Assembly (NCBI GenBank): GCA_018220985.1
Contig: JAAOXS010000002.1
Coordinates: 1-54,318 of the forward strand
Length of the DNA stretch: 54,318 nucleotides
From: Nanobdellota archaeon
GTDB taxonomy: Archaea; Nanobdellota; Nanobdellia; PEZQ01
Direction: 5' to 3'
A program made the position numbers and the translations under genes. The notes beneath the pieces were generated by a model, which was not told the DNA's origin, did no database searches, and saw nothing but the letters and a program-made list of their open reading frames with translations. Below are positions 50,636 through 54,318 of the stretch, one piece after another; position 1 is the stretch's first letter, and every line of letters begins with the position of its first letter.

Positions 50636-51154
50636 TTATATGGGGTAAATAAAAAGGCCAGAGTCTTCTTTAAACAATCTATTTTCTAAATCTTCATCTG
50701 TAGCTCGTTTTAATAATTTTAAATATTTGTATAACGCTATTGGTTTTTCTTTTGGTTTTAGTTTTACTAATGGAACTATTTCTCTTAAATCCCTATTAGG
50801 TATTTCTTCAAGTAAAAATAAAGTGTCTTCTAAGGATTTTCCTAAGTATGTTTCTTTCACGTATCCTGCTATGTTTATCCATGTTTTCCCATTTTTTTCT
50901 GTTGATTTAGTTGTAAAAATTGTTTTTCCATTGTAATCTATTAATTTTATTTCAGGGATTGACTTGATTTTTCCATCATAAAATTTGTATTTTCTGATAA
51001 GGCCCGTTCTTGATTTACCTAATTCTTTATACAAATCAATTCCGAACAATTCTTTAAGTAAGTCCGTTTGTTCTCGAGAAAGTTTTGCGTATTGAGAAAT
51101 ATTACTGTCATTAAGCCCTGTGTTTTTATCATCTTCAATAAACCCGAATTCCAT
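50636..51154 (-). CDS. Hypothetical protein in accessory region
   Basis: A 172-residue soluble protein that I do not recognise. The N-terminal half is helical and the middle is beta-rich (IPEIKLIDYNGKTIFTTKSTEKNGKTWINIAGYV), with a helical C-terminus. It begins 224 bases from the next gene and lies between an orphan tRNA 3' end (50.53 kb) and a weak partial copy of it (51.29 kb). Confidence 0.5.
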   Translation of the reverse strand: MEFGFIEDDKNTGLNDSNISQYAKLSREQTDLLKELFGIDLYKELGKSRTGLIRKYKFYDGKIKSIPEIKLIDYNGKTIFTTKSTEKNGKTWINIAGYVKETYLGKSLEDTLFLLEEIPNRDLREIVPLVKLKPKEKPIALYKYLKLLKRATDEDLENRLFKEDSGLFIYPI

Positions 51155-51280
51155 AATAAAATTGATTTTTAGACAATTTTTAAATGTTTCTAAGTAAAAA
51201 AAAGAAGCGTTTATTTAATTCAATAAATTTTATATTAAGTGTTTCGTTGGTTGGTTAAGCGTTTAGTGATGATAAATAAA

Positions 51281-51302
51281 GCAAGTTCCTGCAACACTAC
51301 TA
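51281..51302 (+). repeat. Degenerate copy of tRNA 3' end
   Basis: Bases 51287-51302 match 50539-50554, the acceptor end of the orphan tRNA fragment plus its flank, at 14 of 16 positions, but the T arm is degenerate. It may be the other boundary of an inserted segment; a chance match cannot be excluded. Confidence 0.3.
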
Positions 51303-51376
51303 AACTTTTGTGTGTGTTAATAATTAATAACTACAGTATCAAAATGTTTAATATTCTGAAAAAAAACTAGATTTGT

Positions 51377-51811
51377 ATGTTTTTGAGTAATTTAGAGAAA
51401 TTAACTGTGGAATCTGATAAATTGTTTGATTTTGGAAAAATAATCAAACACCATGCATTAGTAAGCAATAAAAATGGTTTTTCTGAAGAAAACTATTCTA
51501 ATGTAAAAAATGTTTTGGAAGAAATTAACGATTGGTTTCCTAATGGAGAAAGAGTCAAGTTTTCAGATAAAGAAAAAAATTTGTTTATTGATGTTAGTAT
51601 TTTTTATAATAACTTAAAGAATCAACTGAACTGGATGGTGGATTGGCAAAATAAATTATATAATGATATTAATCCAATTAAAAAATTAGATTTGGATTTA
51701 GAAGAAGAAGAAAAAAAAATTCCAGGCATTAAATTTTTATATGAAGGTGTGATTGGAGATTATCAAAAATCTCAAGAACAAATAAAAATTTTAAATAATA
51801 TATTATATTAG
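51377..51811 (+). CDS. Hypothetical helical protein in accessory region
   Basis: A 144-residue acidic, helical protein with no recognised motif. Asn, Lys and Ile content is high and many codons end in A or T, unlike the ribosomal genes, which suggests recent acquisition. It has no Cys and no membrane segment. Confidence 0.5.
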   Translation: MFLSNLEKLTVESDKLFDFGKIIKHHALVSNKNGFSEENYSNVKNVLEEINDWFPNGERVKFSDKEKNLFIDVSIFYNNLKNQLNWMVDWQNKLYNDINPIKKLDLDLEEEEKKIPGIKFLYEGVIGDYQKSQEQIKILNNILY

Positions 51812-51911
51812 AAGTAATGTTTCATAAAAATAGGGTTTAAGTTCTTGTGTAATAAAACATAAATATCTTGAAATATTATTAATTTATACAAAACAATAAT
51901 CTTTGTTTACA

Positions 51912-52490
51912 ATGATAAAAATTTTGGATAAAATCAATGAGAATAATAGTTTGTGTATTTATTGTAAAAGAAAATTAGAAAATAATAATGATAACCAAAT
52001 ATGTGATTCTTGTTTAAAAATTATAAAGGATTACAAACCTAACACGTCAAGTTTAACAAATTTAAAAGAATCAGATATAAAGCAATTGAACAAAATTATT
52101 GAAATACTATCAAAAACGTTTTACGTTTACGTAACTGGAAGTGTTCTTGAAAAAAAGGAATATAATGATATTGATTTAGTAATTAGTTATTTTGATTATA
52201 AAAAATTAAATGATAATATAGAATATAATTATTATAATGAAGTGAAGAAAAAAACGTCAAAATGCTTAGATAATGATTTATCAAGAATAATTCATGATTT
52301 AAAAAACGCGGGATTTAACATTAAAATAATAGATCTTAAAATAGGCATAAATGATATATATGCATATTCTAGAATAATTTATAGATTTAAAGCAAAAATT
52401 AATGAAATTGAATTTGATATAGGGTTTGCTCCACTCCCTTTTTTATATTTCAATAGAACACCTAAAATAAATTTTACTCAACTAAAATAA
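51912..52490 (+). CDS. Zinc-ribbon and nucleotidyltransferase-fold protein
   Basis: A 192-residue protein starting at ATG 51912. Residues 15-34 form a zinc ribbon (Cys 15, 18, 31, 34). Residues about 70-175 form a polymerase beta-like nucleotidyltransferase: YVTGSVLEKKEYNDIDLV contains the Gly-Ser of helix 2 with metal Asp86 and Asp88, and the third Asp may be Asp169 in EFDIGFAP. Such domains add nucleotides to RNA, proteins or antibiotics, or form part of toxin-antitoxin pairs. No HEPN partner gene is adjacent. Confidence 0.65.
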   Translation: MIKILDKINENNSLCIYCKRKLENNNDNQICDSCLKIIKDYKPNTSSLTNLKESDIKQLNKIIEILSKTFYVYVTGSVLEKKEYNDIDLVISYFDYKKLNDNIEYNYYNEVKKKTSKCLDNDLSRIIHDLKNAGFNIKIIDLKIGINDIYAYSRIIYRFKAKINEIEFDIGFAPLPFLYFNRTPKINFTQLK

Positions 52491-52630
52491 ATTATGAATA
52501 ATGCTGAAGAACCATTTAATATATTATAATTGAAGTGTAATTCATGCACGAGCCGTGATATAGAAGTCAAGTGTAAATCCACTAATTACAATGTTTTAGG
52601 AGTTTATAAAATTAATGCAGGGGGAGAGAC

Positions 52631-52652
52631 TTGAATCCCCCCGAGCCCGCTA
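52631..52652 (+). repeat. 22-bp direct repeat, left copy, tRNA-end-like
   Basis: The 22 bases TTGAATCCCCCCGAGCCCGC plus TA match 54229-54250 at 21 positions. The sequence reads like a T loop end, T stem and acceptor 3' strand of a tRNA. On the opposite strand, the flank (AGTCTCTCCCCCTGCA) resembles a different tRNA 3' end of Leu type, as if two tRNA pieces were fused in the T loop. No full tRNA exists here. Confidence 0.6.
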
Positions 52653-52745
52653 CCTTAACCTTCCGAAATTCTAACTTTATTAAATAAATTCATAATAATA
52701 ACTTTTGACTACAGAATTATCTAAAAATATTATCAAAATAAAAAA

Positions 52746-53303
52746 CTATCCAAAAACACTGTCGAGCAATTCAATACACTTAACTAAATCTCTTTTTTCA
52801 ATAATTATTATTGTATCTGTGAAACAACTAAAAGTTTCAACAATATTCAATCCCGCCTGACTAAAAACTGAATAAAAATAATTAACAACTCCAGGCGTAC
52901 TATCAATACTCTTAGGGCTGATAATTGTAATTTCAACCAAGTTCCCTTTTTTAGAAATAAAATTAACATTTAATTTATTCAAACTAACAATTGTAGTAGC
53001 ACTCTCACCTTTAACAACATGTTCTGCAGTTCCATCAAAACTCTTAACTGTGTAAACAAAAACACCAGTCCTAACATTGTACTTGCTATTCTTAACAACT
53101 TTCAAAACTTGCTTATCAACTTCAACGTGTTTTAAATCTTGAGTGTAACGCTTACAAGCAACCATCACAGCCTCAAAATTTTTTATTCCAGTTTCTTTCA
53201 TAATCCAACGAGCAAGACCTGAATAATTAATCAAACCTTTAACTAAACAATCATTAACACTACTCTGACCATTCAAGAATTTTCTAACCTTTTCAGCAAT
53301 CAT
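52746..53303 (-). CDS. ACT-domain protein
   Basis: A 185-residue archaeal protein. Residues about 20-60 are helical (LINYSGLARWIMKETGIKNFEAVMVACKRY), and residues about 115-185 form an ACT domain (VEITIISPKSIDSTPGVVNYFYSVFSQAGLNIVETFSCFTDTIIIIEKRD). ACT domains bind amino acids or other small ligands, so a regulatory role is likely. It is divergent from the next gene, 39 bases away, and lies inside the 22-bp repeat pair. Confidence 0.75.
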   Translation of the reverse strand: MIAEKVRKFLNGQSSVNDCLVKGLINYSGLARWIMKETGIKNFEAVMVACKRYTQDLKHVEVDKQVLKVVKNSKYNVRTGVFVYTVKSFDGTAEHVVKGESATTIVSLNKLNVNFISKKGNLVEITIISPKSIDSTPGVVNYFYSVFSQAGLNIVETFSCFTDTIIIIEKRDLVKCIELLDSVFG

Positions 53304-53384
53304 CGTATAATAACAAACATTTTTGTTTATTTATGTTCAATAATGTTCAATAATTATTTAAATGTTTTTTGTAATACGAATAAG

Positions 53385-53984
53385 ATGAAAGGAAAGTATT
53401 ACGGGCAAACAACCCTTGGAAAAATAATTACTTTAGATGAGTTGATTAATTTAGATATTTCTGACTCTAAGAAAAAGGAAATGATTGTCAAAGGCCTAAT
53501 GATGTATGGGGGTAATCTTGGAGGCTGGATAGGAACAGAAGATAATCTGGGCTTAAGTTGGAATGAAAGATACTACATTAAAGAACTCGTGCAAACAAAT
53601 GAAGCAACTAATCCAAGTTATGGTTGTCACGTGTATGATTTATTGTTTGAAAAATACTCTGATTTGTTTAACTTAGAATACCTAAAATACATTGGACCTC
53701 TAAAAACAAGCGCTAATAATTTTGAGGATTTAATTAAGTCAAGAATGTATAATGGTATACAAGCAGGTTCAGAAAACTCTTTAGTTCCAGAATTCACTTT
53801 CTATTACGATTCTGAATTATGTAATTTAGGGATAGTTTTTAGTTCTGATAGTCTTTTTGAAGTGCATATGGGTTGGTTTAAAGAATTTGATTATTCAATA
53901 ATTGATAATGAAATTGTTTTTCATGGAATTATTTATTCTACTGAAAAGACGATTATAAACCCTCCAAAACAATCAAGAAGATGA
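53385..53984 (+). CDS. Hypothetical protein in accessory region
   Basis: A protein of 199 residues from ATG 53385, or 213 from ATG 53343; I favour the shorter because the added N-terminus is hydrophobic and non-conserved in appearance. Mixed alpha/beta with a Gly-rich GGNLGGWIGTEDN segment near residues 39-51. No Cys pattern beyond two scattered Cys. Function unknown. Confidence 0.55.
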   Translation: MKGKYYGQTTLGKIITLDELINLDISDSKKKEMIVKGLMMYGGNLGGWIGTEDNLGLSWNERYYIKELVQTNEATNPSYGCHVYDLLFEKYSDLFNLEYLKYIGPLKTSANNFEDLIKSRMYNGIQAGSENSLVPEFTFYYDSELCNLGIVFSSDSLFEVHMGWFKEFDYSIIDNEIVFHGIIYSTEKTIINPPKQSRR

Positions 53985-54017
53985 AAATATTATTATTATT
54001 ATTAAATAATTTAATTA

Positions 54018-54131
54018 GTGAATATAAGGGATTACTTGATAAAACATAAAAAAGAATGTGAAGCGTGTGCCAGAATCAAGAAAGAGGGCGCGGAAATATG
54101 TAAAGGAGACAAATGTATATTAAGTATATAA
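54018..54131 (+). CDS. Small Cys-pair protein
   Basis: A 37-residue frame from GTG 54018 with Cys 14, 17, 28 and 33 (CxxC-x10-CxxxxC), suited to bind one zinc ion, flanked by a basic helix and ending CILSI. No ribosome binding site is obvious. Other frames here are less protein-like. It could be a real microprotein or the tail of a lost zinc-binding protein. Confidence 0.4.
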   Translation: MNIRDYLIKHKKECEACARIKKEGAEICKGDKCILSI

Positions 54132-54228
54132 AGATAAGTTTTTGAAAAACCTCAAAAAAAAATCATTGAAATAAATATTTCAAGTTATACTCATGAAACC
54201 TACTTTGAAATCAAGTTTGGTCGGGGGT

Positions 54229-54250
54229 TTGAATCCCCTCGAGCCCGCTA
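54229..54250 (+). repeat. 22-bp direct repeat, right copy, tRNA-end-like
   Basis: It differs from the left copy (52631-52652) by one base (C to T at position 11). Its left flank, GGTCGGGGGT, completes a T arm (GGGGG/CCCCT around TTTGAAT) and a short variable loop, so this copy looks more tRNA-like than the left one, but 5' tRNA halves are missing. Its T loop has T instead of the near-invariant C56. Confidence 0.6.
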
Positions 54251-54289
54251 TAAATTTTTATATTCGCGTATTTCTTATTAATTTGTTAA

Positions 54290-54318
54290 ATGGCTAATTT
54301 GTTTAAAAAAGATGTAAA
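54290..54318 (+). CDS. Start of a gene cut by the window edge
   Basis: ATG at 54290 opens a frame with nine codons before the edge (Met-Ala-Asn-Leu-Phe-Lys-Lys-Asp-Val). A TATA-like TTTTTATAT lies about 30 bases upstream, immediately right of the tRNA-like repeat. Too little is visible to name it. Confidence 0.35.

Noticed and set aside
50526-54250. Split tRNA halves joined in trans, as in Nanoarchaeum equitans
   Set aside because: The 3' pieces start at the T arm or variable loop rather than just after the anticodon, and I see no complementary linker on a matching 5' half. The 5' piece at 26456 ends in the D arm. Decay or integration explains the pieces better.

Overview
The window looks like a piece of an archaeal chromosome from a small-genome, AT-rich lineage, most likely a DPANN archaeon of the Woesearchaeota/Pacearchaeota/Nanoarchaeota type. 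The archaeal assignment is firm: archaeal-type ribosomal proteins (eL14, eL18, eL19, eL32, eL34, eL43, eS4), RpoN/RpoP, Rpp29, aIF1, Cbf5, Pcc1, prefoldin beta, SepF, RtcB plus archease, a class III (type IV) pilin signal, and archaeal gene order. The DPANN placement is inference from compact overlapping genes, small divergent proteins and Cys-rich lipoproteins. There is no rRNA, one complete tRNA (Ser-UGA) and no CRISPR array.

Layout. 1-5.6 kb: a gene cut by the window edge, a Cys-repeat lipoprotein, two transporters, a parvulin and an acetyltransferase. 5.8-10.5 kb: a membrane protein with a winged-helix partner, small regulators, a methyltransferase, then archease and the RNA ligase RtcB. 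10.5-24.5 kb: one long plus-strand run matching the archaeal S10/spc ribosomal superoperon from uL3 to uL15, with aIF1 and Rpp29 embedded, then SecY, a DUF106 (EMC3/YidC-like) membrane protein, eL34 and eL14. The adk and cmk genes often found here are missing. 25-29 kb: Cbf5, a PH-domain protein, tRNA-Ser, a frame-broken leucine-rich-repeat gene, and a wHTH/TFS/Bud23-like cluster. 29-34.1 kb: mostly minus-strand genes for a pilin, glycyl-tRNA synthetase, MTA phosphorylase with adenine phosphoribosyltransferase, and an NDH-2-like oxidoreductase.

34.2-37.7 kb is a second information-processing operon (eL18, uL13, uS9, RpoN, eL43, RpoP, Pcc1, prefoldin beta, UPF0147) followed by SepF and a ZPR1-type zinc protein. 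38-50 kb is mixed: a presenilin-like protease, a CDKAL1-type tRNA methylthiotransferase, a threonyl-tRNA synthetase whose editing domain is a separate downstream gene, a PhoU-like/PiT pair, exonuclease III, an SPFH protein, a B12-type radical SAM enzyme, a nucleotidyltransferase-glycosyltransferase fusion and a hydrolase. 50.5-54.3 kb is accessory: poorly recognised A/T-rich genes separated by fragments resembling tRNA 3' ends, including a 22-bp near-identical direct repeat 1.6 kb apart.

The most noteworthy points are the split, order-reversed threonyl-tRNA synthetase, the tRNA-end-bounded cassettes at the right end, a perfect 18-bp palindrome in the cbf5 promoter, use of GGTGA-type ribosome binding sites (one apparently in front of an AUA start), and two domain fusions.
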